NCBI GenBank assembly: GCA_016630905.1
Contig: WBMQ01000011.1
Coordinates: 310,001-374,000 of the forward strand
Length of the DNA stretch: 64,000 bases
Reading direction: 5' to 3'
From: Capillidium heterosporum
Lineage: Eukaryota > Entomophthoromycota > Entomophthoromycetes > Entomophthorales > Capillidiaceae
In this document: positions 1-11,273 of the stretch, one piece after another
Numbering within the stretch: the first letter of the stretch is position 1
Layout: each line of letters starts with the position of its first letter
The notes under the pieces: generated by a model
Seen by the model: the letters and a program-made list of their open reading frames with translations, nothing else
What the model was told of the DNA's origin: nothing
Database searches by the model: none
Translations under genes and position numbers: made by a program

Positions 1-120
1 GAGCTGGCAGCTTTTGCATCTGGCGTTGATGGTGTCGACCTGGCATCGGATTCGGTAAAGTTTACAGGTGTCGCAGGCGTTCAGTGACCTTTTGATCTTT
101 GGTTCTTTGATGGAGTTCAT
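1..120 (-). CDS. Zn2Cys6 (Gal4-type) transcription factor, N-terminus only
   Basis: Forty codons read in from the left edge on the minus strand, starting at the ATG at 120-118. The peptide has C16-x2-C19-x6-C26-x8-C35-x2-C38 within a basic context (ACDTCKLYRIRCQVD). This is the first five cysteines of a fungal binuclear zinc cluster (consensus C-x2-C-x6-C-x5-12-C-x2-C-x6-8-C). The sixth cysteine would fall just outside the window. Proteins of this family bind CGG-containing half sites in the nucleus. The target genes cannot be inferred because the linker and the middle homology region are missing. The spacing makes the family call strong despite the short piece. Confidence 0.8.
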   Translation of the reverse strand, partial: MNSIKEPKIKRSLNACDTCKLYRIRCQVDTINARCKSCQL

Positions 121-3100
121 TGTATTAAATTGGATTTTTAATTGAGTTTGTAAGTAGGAGTGGGAGTTTGGATCGATTTATATACCGTTCAGCTTTCTCA
201 AAAGTTATTCCGACTACAGATTCTGATGGCTTGATCATAATTAAGTTTTTGGTAGGTTCGATTTAGTAAGTGAGTTAGTAAGCTTTGAAAGCAGCCATAT
301 GATTGCAACTTGTACCCTTATCCCTATTTGTTGTATTAGCAATAGGTCGGCACCTTCCTTTTCAGTAGGTTAAAGATGGAACAACTTGAGCTTTATGCAA
401 CTTAATATTTCCTCGGTGAATTGGCCAAGGTTAGTTTAACCTCGGTTGACTTTTATAACCATCAACCTTTGGTTTAAATCTATTTTCTAGAATATAATAG
501 GTTGGAATTTTGGATTCTATTCTGTTCCCAAGTTAAAAGTTGATGGTTAACAGTGTGATGGAGGATAATACATAAGGATTTCGAAAGGGCGCTCCAATAA
601 AAAGGAACATCGACTTTCAGAAATCTGAAATGGCCAACTCTATCGAACTAACTTTATCTACTTTTGATTTAATTAGAAACGTATCCAATGTAGTTTTGGT
701 ATTTTCTACTAGCAATCGACTTTGAGAACCGAAGGAAGCCATAATTAGTTTTCAAATACTAATTTTCACTATATGTTCTTTTCCTATTAATAATAAAGAG
801 TTGAACGATTGCTTAATAATATATAGCTTGTGGATGCTAGTATTTGAAATACAGATCTATCGATGTTGTAATTCCTTACTAACTGCTATGAAGAGAACCA
901 AATGTATTGCATCTATAAATAATAAGTCCTTACAATTCATGATCATATTTGTAGACAGATATCCAAGCTTCAACTTGGCTATTCGCAGTTCCAAATAGTG
1001 GATAAAAGAAATCTTATCAAAAGGTACATCTAAGCTTCTATTATTACCAAACCAGAGCACTCAGTTCTCAGAAAAACTAGATCATTAATTTTTTTTATTT
1101 TGGAGGAATGTCTACTTAACAATCCGAATCCCATATCACAGCACATCTTCCACTTACTACCACATAGCTTTAAATGGCAGCTCACCGTGAGACGATAGAA
1201 GTATAAATTAATATGCCAAGCTACTTGAATTCAAATTTGTTCTATATTAAAAAAGTCCTACCAGGCCTCGGACTTAGTTTTAAACCAACGAACACCCTTT
1301 AGCATTAACTTACATCATATCCCATATCCCAAGGTGGTACAAGTTATACAAAATTAAAATTTCCTTTTTTCGAGATAAAGCGCGGATCGCAGTTATTAGC
1401 AACATTTTGGTTGAAAACGGATTTAAAAGATTCGCTTTACTTTGACCCAAATTTGATATATTCCAAGTACAAGAATCTTTAAGTAGCTACTGATTGGAAT
1501 CTCATAGCAACACTTATATTTGTGAATAGCAAAATTTTCTCAAATATATAGGCTAGACAGGCCTATCTAATGAATGGTTGCCATCAACTAGAATATATGC
1601 CGCATCTAGTAGCCTTTTGTTTATGTACAACAAAATCGATTGGTGCCGCAACACTCATTCGGCTTAGTACATATCCATACTATTAATTAAAAACATCATC
1701 TCGTAGTCAAGGTACTTGCTACTACCATGGGCTGAGTGTCACGATCCTGATTATGTAGTCAGGATTGATAAGCAACCAAAATTAGATATATCAGCTACAC
1801 TTGAAGAAAACCCGCCTATTTACTAATCAAAAAAACCATTTCAGTTCCATCTAAAATCGTGCAGGTAGCTATAGACTCAATTTAAAAGGTGATATAAATT
1901 GACGACTAATATAAACGATTTTAAACCCGTGTTAGTAAATAGCTGGCGTGACCTTCCTCCCTCCTAAGTAAATATGTAATTAGTACAAATGAATTTAAGT
2001 TTATTAGTTGCGCCTGAAAGATGAAAGAGGTAAGTAGATGTTCTGTTAACTAAACCCTGTAGTCAAAGCGGGAACATGCCTGTTCACTTATTTACAGGTT
2101 AAGATCTTACTAGATTAAAGAGTATTTTCAATAAAAGGAAATGTGCTTTTCTAAATATAGTATATGTTTCCCAGGATTTTGGGTTGTACTAGAAGTGAAG
2201 CAGTGCACTTGGAAATTTTGGAAAACAGATGTAAAAACCTGTTTAGGCCCCCTAGTCAATACATCTATTGTCGGAACCTACAGGCATAGGTTTAAGAACC
2301 AATCCATCGTATTATATTTAGTTGTATATAAACAATATTGAACCCTAAAGCTCTAGGGACTACTCTATAAGAACAAATTCCAAAGCTTCTAATATATTAA
2401 TTCAATATCGCTTCCTTTGGCTTTGAGGAATTGTTAAGCACGCATTTTAAAAATTTCTGCCATATAAAGTTGTAATTGAAAAATAATTGAAGCTCACAAG
2501 TCTTTGTAAGGATATGAATAGATATACGTCTCAACAAGCTACCATTTATAAACAATATAATAGACAAATATTAATATATATTCGAGTATTTCTATCATGG
2601 TTTAACAAAATGATAGATTTGTATATCTACTATATCTAGGGCATCAAAATCTTAACTGCAAATTAGGAAAAATCTTAAATCTGGAATAGAATATGTAAAA
2701 AATATAATTTAAATTTTTACAAGCTAACCTACATTCATAGATACTTTTGAAATTCCTAGATGGATGTCTGGACAAAGATGATACCTACAATCGAACTTCA
2801 GAGAGAATATGCTTAGTAAGTTGATATAGTATCCATTTAACAAAGGTTAAACCATCTAAATCACTTGAGCAAGAATCCTATCCATTTCCAGGATATAGGC
2901 CAATAGACTCTTCATCTAAACATAACATGCTTCCATCAGTCTGTACTACTAGATCTCAGCTTTATAGGCATGAAAAGACTTCATTTAAACTATCGCCATT
3001 TTGTAGTGCTGCCTATTGAGAAAAATACGGCTGTACTCAAAAGATTTAGAATGGCTACAATGTATTGTAGAAACACCTTTATTAGTATAAACAACTTCAT

Positions 3101-4091
3101 CAGTACATATTGTGCCCTGCTATTTTTAAAAAATGCTATGTGAAATACACCTGGAATGTAAATTGACCTACTCAATTGTAGATCCAGTTGAAAAAACTAT
3201 TTAAGTCACTACTGTTTCAAAAAACTTTTAGATTTATATAACTAAAAACTATATGCAGATAGGATCTGCTTCATATAACAACCTATAAATTCTGTATCCA
3301 GACTAGTAGAAGTGCTGCTTTGATTTAGATGTATCAATATATTTAGACCAATGTTCATGTAACAGGTTGCTTTAGTTTTGGATTCCAAGTGAGGAATTCG
3401 TTCCAGCTTGAGGAGGTGTTTTTCAAGGTATAACTCAAATGTTTTGGTTTTTTAAGCGATGAACCTTTGAGTAATGTGGTTAGAAAATTCTACTTTAGTT
3501 AAAGAGTTATTCCATTATAGCACACTTGCTTACTTGTTTACTGAAAATGTTGGACCCCACCATCGTTAATGTAATTTAGCTTAAACTGGATTCCAAAGCT
3601 CAAAAGTACGGCTTCATTAGGTTCAAAAGTATGGGTTAGCATATAATTCAATAAGTTTTCAATATTTGAAGGGATTCAAAGCCTTCAAACTACTATAGGT
3701 ATACGAATAGGTGTGTTCTCAGTAAATTTTATTACTTCCATTATCTATCCATCGATAAAATAGGATTTTTTCTACAGAAGGCCGAAGCTAAAGGTTTTAG
3801 GATGGTTTAAGTTATTGGTTAATGAGAATAGAAGTATGGATATGAATCAATTAATAAAGTATGGGTTATATATATAATAAAAGCATTAATAAAAATAAAC
3901 TATATATATATAGTATTATACATTGATATTCAAATGGCCTAGAATTTTGATATCTAAGCTACATTGACTTTTGTTAGAGCTGTAGTAAACATCAAACCTA
4001 CAAAATAAACTCAAAGCTAAATTACATACTTTGACATGAGCTATATTTAATGCACTATCACAGAAAAATCACATGTAGAAGGCCCAACTAT
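121..4091. other. Long AT-rich intergenic region
   Basis: Almost 4 kb with no coding frame longer than about 66 residues and no recognisable motif. It contains TA-rich runs (around 3895-3915) and low-complexity AT sequence. One short stretch near 3355-3665 looks like a gene relic and is listed separately. The upstream part must hold the promoter of the zinc-cluster gene that reads leftward from 120. No tRNA-like cloverleaf was seen. Confidence 0.5.
3355..3665 (-). pseudogene. Possible relic of an unknown gene
   Basis: On the minus strand a 34-codon frame starting near 3640 has a protein-like composition (LLSFGIQFKLNYINDGG) and ends in a stop. About 120 bases further on, another frame gives an equally protein-like stretch (NEFLTWNPKLKQPV). 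Neither is long enough to call a gene and no family was recognised. The pattern suggests a decayed coding sequence like the other relics in this half of the window, but chance is not excluded. Confidence 0.2.
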
Positions 4092-4884
4092 CTACAGATT
4101 TTCTTTAATCCAATCTAAATAGCTACTAACCTTAGTATAAACTCCTGGGAAGTCCGGCAAGGCACACCCGATACCCCAAGATACGACTCCCAGCAGTGTA
4201 AATTTACCGTACTGTTCGACAAATACAGGCCCACCCGAATCTCCCTGGCAGGAATCTTTACCACCTTCTGGGTATCCGGCACAGAATTGAGCTTGCGGGT
4301 ATACAGTTTCATTAGCTTTATGGTAAGCTGCTACACATCTATCGATATCAAATATAGGGACCTTAACTTCCAATAACACTTTGGATGCCGTACCACCCGA
4401 ACTCGTCCTACCCCATCCAATAACTTTAGTCAAAGTACCTGTCTTGCTACTCAAATTATCAGTATCCAATTCAACCTTGGGCTTCTTAGTCGGATAGGGG
4501 CGCTGTAACTTCCAAATGGCGATGTCGTTTTCTACAGTAGTATCATTATACTTGGGATGTACTATAATTTTAAGTGACGTTATAAAGTTGCCCCTTTTCT
4601 TCTTGGTTCGATTTAGTTAGGTTGTGACGATGGATCTGGACGTAATAGTAAGAAGGCTCATACCGAGAACAATGAGCGGCCGTTATTATAGTATCGTCGT
4701 TATACAAAGTACCACCACAGTAGTGTCGGTCACCAAGGTTGATATCTACCATAAACGGATATTTGAATTCTGGATCTACCTCGTATCCTCCTACTATACG
4801 GGGTGGGTTACCATGTAAGTTCTTGGAGCCTTGACTTAAGACCAATCCAGTGGTTAAAATTAAGGCTAGGGGTTGGAGTTGCAT
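4092..4884 (-). CDS. Secreted trypsin-like serine protease (S1A), one +1 frame break
   Basis: After allowing for one extra base the product is 263 residues. A signal peptide (about 1-17) is followed by a short propeptide ending in Arg29, then the mature N-terminus IVGG (30-33). The catalytic triad is complete: His71 in ITAAHC, Asp120 in NDIAI and Ser216 in GDSGGP. Asp210, six residues before the serine (KDSCQGDSGGP), is the S1-pocket residue that gives trypsin its Arg/Lys specificity. Start chosen at 4884 because it gives a clean signal peptide; an upstream in-frame start at 4971 would not. Frame is lost after Thr104: an extra T at 4572/4573 creates a TAA, and the next frame continues with KIIVHPKYN exactly where the family needs it. 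The span is 264 codons plus one base. The gene is either active with a sequence error or recently broken. Confidence 0.88.
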
Positions 4885-6020
4885 GCTTGTTTCGTTGTTT
4901 GGGTTTGGGCTGGACAATGTGAATATATATATAGCGATGGTAAGAGAAGTTGCATAGGCATATGTTAGCAACTAAAACCTACAAATGAGTATGAGTCTAT
5001 ATTAACCTTCATGTTGAAATGGCTTGAATGACGCTTGAAAGTTTATCTTTTCTATATATTTATGCCTTGTAGTCAGTATTCTCTTTACCTTTATGCTCCC
5101 AAATTTTTGCAGGGTTGACAACCTCAAATGTCGATTTTCCGATTGCAAATTAAATGTGATATGCTATAGTTAAATATTACATCTTTTGGGCAGTAAACTC
5201 GGAACATGCAGTTCCATATAAACAAGACTACTTTATCTATCTATCAAATATCGTCGATAGCTATTCTACAATGGCAAGAATTTCGACATAGGATAGGCAC
5301 ATCGGATATAAATATTTATTTTATCGAATATATCGGATACAGGTATATCGTATATCAAATACGTATCCGTTTAATTAACGCAAAAAAGATGCATATAAGT
5401 AGACAATAATAATCGATGGTCACTGGACTTAATGTATACAGCTCATGGCTTCTATCGTTTAGAATATATGTGAAATCCCAATATATTTATCTATCGATTC
5501 TATGTCATCAGGATAAATTAATTGGAAAAGGAGTGATTTTGTCAATGTAAAAGATAATCAGAAGCCAATTTTGAAATAGACAGGCTATTTATACCTGGAT
5601 GCTTGTGAATTTAGCTTTAATGGTAGTGTGGCTTTATAAATATACTTCATATCAGACATATAGCGAACTAACGAGGATAGGTAAAAGGTAGATGTAAATT
5701 CTCAAATTAAGATGAAGAACAAAGAAAAGATATATACATCAAAATTTAAAGTATAACGCTTAAACAAAGCCAATTATGTATTTATCAATCATACAGTTCT
5801 ATAAAATGATATATTTACCTGCTATTAATATACACATAAATAAACTTGGAAACGATATAGCAAAAATTATTGAGATGACTATCGAAAAGACTTCAAATAT
5901 AGAAATAATAAAATTTAAAAATACAATAGTATATAGCTGCTATTTAAAAACCTACTAGATCTACCAATGGTTGCTGTTAGCATCGACTCATGGTACTTTG
6001 AAATGCAACCAAGGAATCAA
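4885..6020. other. Intergenic region upstream of the trypsin
   Basis: AT-rich sequence without a credible gene. A TATATATATAG run at about 4922-4932 lies about 40 bases upstream of the trypsin start and could act as its TATA element. Short open frames here (for example 5776-5958) are composed of AT-rich codons and look random. Confidence 0.4.
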
Positions 6021-7197
6021 TTTTAGCCTTCAACTACTCAGTAAAACGGAGACCAAATCCACGGAATCGAACACTCATAAGAACCGACAAATTCAAGGGA
6101 CAGAAATCTAGTTTAGAGTGATGGTTTATATCTCTCGGATGTAGTCTCCAGTTCCAACATCTGTAAGTCAAGTAGGCAAATGAGCACCCATTTAATAAAA
6201 CAAGCAGGGTCTTTAAATAGAAAGGTGAGGCGTAGAGCACGGAGGCAGTTCCTCAAATGCAAATGGGAAAAAGTATCGACAAATACGTAGCCTTTATATT
6301 GAAATTTGATAAGTTGGGTGAAGAAAGCCCTGAAAAACTGCAATAGAAAGATATTGGGATCGATCCAATTCAAGGTAAGGTCGGTAATAAATAGAAGACA
6401 GTTAGGACTGAGAGATCGAGAAGATAGGTAGTAGGAGTATATCTATGTAATTTCAAGCCAGCTTCGGAGCTTAGAGAATATAAAAGCATTTCCAAATTCA
6501 TCATAAAAACCAGTATCGATGGTAAAGTTCACCAACTTGGGATAGATGCTTCAGTTGCTCAAAGTTAAAGACAAAAACTTGCCATTTACAACTAGATGCA
6601 CATATTTGACATTCAAGAAGGCTGGAAATTTTGGGCTAGCTTTCACATCGACTTTGTTTTTAGATAAAATGTTTTTAGGTTGGGAAATGCATTGGCAATT
6701 GTAGACAGTTGTGAGAGGGAAGTTTGGTCTAACTTAATATGTAGCGTTATAAGGTTGGGGCTGAAAGTATTGGTAAATAAGTTGTGTATTAAAGGCCATT
6801 GAATACATATTTGAAGCTCAACAAAATTAGGTATGCAAGGCTCTAAATCTACTACCCTATCTCAAAATTAGAGAAACTCAAGATAAGGCTCTTTACAGTA
6901 GCACTGAGTTGAATTGGCATCAGGAATGGAAAACTTTAGCTTTCTAAGGCTGGAAATACTGTAGTTGCTTAGTTGATCCCTAGAAGTGAAAATACATTGA
7001 GAAGGTGTGTTTTCTTGGAAACTATACCACTTGTAACTTAATTAGTGTAAAGCTCATTAAAAGGTTTGCTTGAGATGTAATTAGCTAAGTAGGTTTGATG
7101 CTTAGCTATTACCTTGATAAGCTTGCTAAGTTGCTGAAGTTGGATACATCCTTCAGCTTTCAGATTTAAGAATACCTTGTCCAATATCTTTTACTAC
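6020..7197 (-). pseudogene. Decayed F-box/LRR-like gene
   Basis: Several frames on the minus strand together align along the whole of the intact gene at 15047-16318. Near 7175 a broken frame reads LDKVFLNLKAEGC...LSKLIK, matching the N-terminal F-box-like stretch LEETFQNLDIKDC...LSKFIK. The middle resembles NLFTNISNPNLKKL. The last 110 residues (6373-6034) give FDTFSHLH-like and PLNLSVLMSVRFRGFGLRF segments that match the C-terminus of the intact copy. Multiple stops and frame changes separate these pieces, so it is a true pseudogene rather than a single sequencing error. Confidence 0.75.
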
Positions 7198-7714
7198 CAT
7201 GGTTTGGTTGGGCCCAGGCTCTTTGCAGGTTGAAGCAGCAGTAACAATTTGTATGGCTTGAATTTAATCCGATTGAGCAAATTTGTGGTCTGGCTTCATT
7301 AACTTTATTGCTCGTTCTAAATTAAAAGCCTATACATTTATATTATGTTAAATTAGATAACTCTTTATTATTGGTCTACAGCACTCTAAACGCTAGTTTT
7401 GGCTAATTAAAAGCCCACTACTTCTATTTGTTGAAGTAGATGCAGTTTTCACAAACGATTTCTAAATTTTCTCGATTTTAATTAAGCAAAAGAGACATAT
7501 ACTAAACTATTCCTTCAAATCCAAATATAAAGTGCAATTAAACTCGAACATAAAGAAGATCAGCATTCGTCATCAAATATTTACGAGTAAAGTAAAACCC
7601 AACCAGTGTAATTGTGGATTAAAGTAAGCAAAACTGACGAATCTATCTTCGATAAAAGTCTAAAAACATTTGAAAGTTATTTACCACAGCTTAAAAGAAT
7701 ATATAATCCTACCA

Positions 7715-8672
7715 ATGTCCAGACTAGCCAACAAAACCGTTCTAATAACCGGAGCTTCAGCCGGTATAGGAGCCGCTTGCGCCCGTCTATTCGCCGCCCA
7801 AGGTTCCAACTTAGTACTGCCACTTCTCAACTTCAACTAACTTATCTACAATAGATCCTTACCGCCCGACGTCAAGAACGTTTAGACCAGTTAAAGACTG
7901 AACTCCTAACCCAGTACCCCAAGCTGTGGATCGAATGCCGTAAGCTTGATGTTCGAGACCGTAATGGATGTTCCGACCTTTTGCAGGACCTCAAAACTAC
8001 TACTAGCTTCTCGACTTTAGATATATTAGTCAACAATGCCGGTTTGGTTTTAGGTTTAGATCCCGTTGAAAGTGTAGATAAAGATGCAATTGATACCATG
8101 TTCGACACCAACGTCAAAGGTTTACTTTATGCTACCCAGGCTTGTATCCCATTACTCAAGGAGAGTCCAAGTGCCCATATAGTAAACATCGGCTCTATTG
8201 CTGGTAAAGAAGCATACCTCGGTGGAAGTATCTACTGCGCTACTAAGTTTGCCGTCGACGCCATCACCAAATCTTTAAGACATGAACTCGCTTCCAGTAG
8301 TGTAAGAGTTACCGCTATTAACCCAGGTAAATTTTTTGTAAATAATAAGGTTTAATTTGAATTTAGGTTTAGTTGAAACTGAATTCAGTGAAGTTCGTTT
8401 CCATGGTGACAAAGACCGTGCTAAGAAGGTTTACCAAGGAATTGTAAGCTTTGTGGTTTTGTTTCTAGTTACTAATATTGAATGTTTTTAAGGAACCTTT
8501 GACTGGCCACGATATTGGTACTTTTTTAATTTATACATAGTTCTAAAATGGTTGTATAGCTGAAACTGTCGTCTTCGTAACTTCACGTCCCCACCATGTT
8601 GAAATAGCTGACCTCATCATCTTCCCTCACGGTCAGTCCGCTGCTACTTCCGTCTACCGTAAGCCAGAATAA
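7715..8672 (+). CDS. Short-chain dehydrogenase/reductase, YMR226C-like
   Basis: Five exons (7715-7813, 7855-8326, 8367-8443, 8493-8517, 8560-8672) join to 262 codons including the stop, 261 residues, with four GT-AG introns of 40-49 nt. The Rossmann NADP(H) motif TGASAGIG is at residues 12-19, NNAG at 93-96, catalytic Ser147 and the Tyr160-x3-Lys164 pair. The INPG-VETEF segment and the C-terminal SVYRK are typical of the classical SDR group that includes the yeast NADP-dependent 3-hydroxy acid dehydrogenase YMR226C and bacterial YdfG (serine/allo-threonine dehydrogenases). Length matches that group. Cytosolic, no signal peptide. The exact substrate is not determined by the sequence. Confidence 0.9.
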
Positions 8673-9433
8673 AATAGCACTTGAACTAAGTTCAATACTT
8701 TTACGGAAATGAAATATATTAGCAAATCTAATATACTTTATAAAAATTTTAATAGTTATATATCCGTATTGTTTGATAAGTTGTATGTGTACTTCCTTTA
8801 CTTATCATAATATGTTGAAAACTATCTTTTAACTAAATAGCCAAGAATTTTCAACTTTTTTCAGATACGATAGGTAAATAAACATCTTTATAAGCTGTAA
8901 GTGCTATAATGTAAGTATATATCTAGATGTAGATGGATCACAGATTTTACCATTTTTACCAGCTTTTGATCCATCTTTTCTAGAAAAGTGTAAATTTTAT
9001 AGCCTCCAAGTTATCAATAGATAATATAGAAATAAGATGGATGAAGAATGTTTGATGATTAGATTCATGGAAAAGTTAATTATGTAGTATGAATTTCAAG
9101 TATACCGAATGTTAAAGCACACTAATAATAAAGTGTTTAGCTAGGAGATAATGCTTTCATAAAGCATATTGATTTCAAGTTAATTATATAAAAATTCAAC
9201 TCTAAAGCGGTCTCTTACCTCCGACTTTAACCTTTGAGACGTTTTGTTACAGTTTCTGAGTCACTTAGTATGGTAAAAAGAGCTAGTTGAATAGACTTAC
9301 ACTACCATATTTGAACTTCACTTATCCATGCCTAGTAAATCCTATTGCCAACCATTAGCTAGAAAAATGCTAGAATTCTACAAAATTTTGAAAAGTTGAA
9401 ATTCCAACTCCAAAGCTAAAGTTTAGTTTCAAG
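8673..9433. other. Intergenic region
   Basis: AT-rich spacer between the dehydrogenase and the first ACR3 gene. No open frame or structural element of note was seen. It presumably carries the ACR3 promoter. Confidence 0.35.
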
Positions 9434-9505
9434 ATGAAAGCCATTCCAACTTGCAAATCTAGTTACACCAACACCAAATGCTATCCAAAAAAGTCAACAC
9501 CCTAG
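9434..9505 (+). promoter_or_regulatory. Upstream ORF overlapping the ACR3 start
   Basis: An ATG at 9434 opens a 23-codon frame ending in TAG at 9505. It is out of frame with, and overlaps, the ACR3 start at 9478. If the mRNA leader begins upstream of 9434, scanning ribosomes would meet this start first, which would lower ACR3 translation. The second ACR3 gene has no obvious equivalent. The transcription start is unknown, so this is only a candidate. Confidence 0.3.
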
Positions 9506-10635
9506 ACCTAGAAGAATTTTCAACCCAAGTTCAACCTACGCAACAGCATCTACAATGCCCTAAAATAATCAGCACCCAACACGTCTTAAAGAACCTCTCT
9601 CTAGCCGACAAGCTTCTCCCACTCTTCATACTTCTATCCATCACTTTAGGCCTACTAGTAGGAAATCTAATTCCCAACGTCAAAGCCAACTTGGAAAATT
9701 TAGAATTCGACTCCGTTTCTTTACCAGTTATGCTCGGTTTAATAATTATGATGGTGCCCGTCTTAACTAAAATCAATTATCTAACTTTGCCTCAACTGTT
9801 CAAGTCCAAAACTTTGTACAAGCTATTGCTGCTATCTTTCCTTTTAAACTGGTTAGTAGGTCCTTTTTTAATGGCTTTTTTAGCTTGGATAACGCTGTAC
9901 GACCAAAGTGCTTACCGTACCGGTATTATAATGGTAGGTATGGCAAGATGTATAGCTATGGTAATGATATGGAACAACTTGGCAGGTGGGGACACCCAAT
10001 TTTGTGCAGTTTTGGTGGCCTTCAACTCTATATTACAGATATTTCTGTACGGACCCCTAGCTATTCTTATACTCAAAGTTATCCCCAACGCCTTAGGTTT
10101 AGAAGCTATCAACCTTATCAACCTAAGCGTGTGGCAGATATCAAAATCAGTTTTCATATATCTAGGTATTCCTTTGGTGCTTGGAATTATAATTAGGTTT
10201 ACGGTTGTCATATGTAAAGGAGATGACTGGTTGGATAATTACTTTCTACCCAAATTCGAGTACATTTCTACGATTGGTTTGTTGTACACTATAGCCATTT
10301 TATTCGCTATCCAGGGTAAGGAGGTCGTTGAAAACCCAATTGATGTGATACGAGCAGCTGTACCTTTACTCCTCTATTTCATCATAATGTTTTTCGGTAC
10401 TTTTTTCATAGTTTTCAGTTTAAAGACACCGTATGCGGAAGCAGCTACCCAAGCTTTCACCGCTGCTAGCAACAACTTTGAGCTGGCTATTGCAGTTGTG
10501 GTAGGTAGCTTCGGAGCCAGCTCTTCCGAGGCTTTGGGGGCTATAGTTGGTCCATTGATTGAAGTTCCAGTACTCGTCACCTTGGTTTATATCACTCTCT
10601 ACTTCAAGGAACCTTACGTAAGGAGATTTGGCTAG
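9478..10635 (+). CDS. ACR3: Arsenite efflux transporter ACR3, copy 1
   Basis: Intronless, 385 residues, with about ten membrane segments after a soluble N-terminus of about 45 residues. The family signature is clear: MARCIAMVMIWNNLAGGD (TM4, with the conserved cysteine) followed by CAVLVAFNSILQIFLYGP, and EAATQAFTAASNNFELAIAV near the C-terminus. ACR3 proteins (BASS superfamily) export arsenite, and sometimes antimonite, through the plasma membrane in exchange for protons. Length agrees with yeast Acr3 (404). No ArsC/ACR2 arsenate reductase or ACR1 regulator lies beside it. A second copy follows 638 bases downstream on the same strand. Confidence 0.95.
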   Translation: MLSKKVNTLDLEEFSTQVQPTQQHLQCPKIISTQHVLKNLSLADKLLPLFILLSITLGLLVGNLIPNVKANLENLEFDSVSLPVMLGLIIMMVPVLTKINYLTLPQLFKSKTLYKLLLLSFLLNWLVGPFLMAFLAWITLYDQSAYRTGIIMVGMARCIAMVMIWNNLAGGDTQFCAVLVAFNSILQIFLYGPLAILILKVIPNALGLEAINLINLSVWQISKSVFIYLGIPLVLGIIIRFTVVICKGDDWLDNYFLPKFEYISTIGLLYTIAILFAIQGKEVVENPIDVIRAAVPLLLYFIIMFFGTFFIVFSLKTPYAEAATQAFTAASNNFELAIAVVVGSFGASSSEALGAIVGPLIEVPVLVTLVYITLYFKEPYVRRFG

Positions 10636-11273
10636 AGTTTCTTTATTGTAATTAAAGCTGTTATAATATTGACATGCTTAAGCATATCTTTATAATAAGA
10701 GCTATACATAACTATATATTGAATAGTTTGAGTATAGTGCCACATATAAAGCTTTATCAACTGGCTACAACCAGCACGGTAGGCTACAACCCCAGCGCAC
10801 CAGTTTTTATTCTTTAGCCAGGAATAAGCTGGATAGGCCACTTGCTATGCTGTTCACATGGTTTTGCTAATCTTTTACAACTAAACCTGTATAAAAGCAC
10901 CCAAACTACATGAACAATATAGCCAAAGACTTCAACTTATTTTTGACTAGTGTAGTATTCACTCTTAGGAATGAAGGGCTGCTTTTATTTTAGTCTAGAA
11001 TGCCCTATTATATAAAGGCTCAGCAGAATTCCTAGATTTGGTCCAAGGAGTAGTTTAGCTTTATGTGGCCAGACTACTTTTCCTCAACTTGATCTGAAGT
11101 TTGACCTAGAACTTCTATTTCCTTCACAGATAAGAAAGGTTTCAGATTGAGAATTGGATAGAAGCTAGATGAGCAAATAAATTTCAAAAGGTGAAGCTTA
11201 CTCTTCAACATTTAATCTTTAGTTTCAAAGTAGTCAGTATTGCAACTTGTAAGTCCATACACTTATACATCAA
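10636..11273. other. Spacer between the two ACR3 genes
   Basis: AT-rich, with no credible coding frame. It serves as terminator of copy 1 and promoter of copy 2. Confidence 0.35.

Noticed and set aside
3895-3915. TA-repeat tract as a possible centromere, origin or telomere signal
   Set aside because: Short and typical of AT-rich intergenic DNA in this window; no larger repeat structure around it.
246-4630. GGTTCGATT strings (near 255 and 4607) resembling a tRNA T-arm
   Set aside because: No acceptor stem or anticodon arm can be drawn around them; the second lies inside the trypsin coding region.
4092-4884. An intron in the trypsin gene to explain the frame change
   Set aside because: The frames overlap directly at VT-KIIVHP with no GT...AG pair that could be removed while keeping the conserved residues; one extra base explains it fully.
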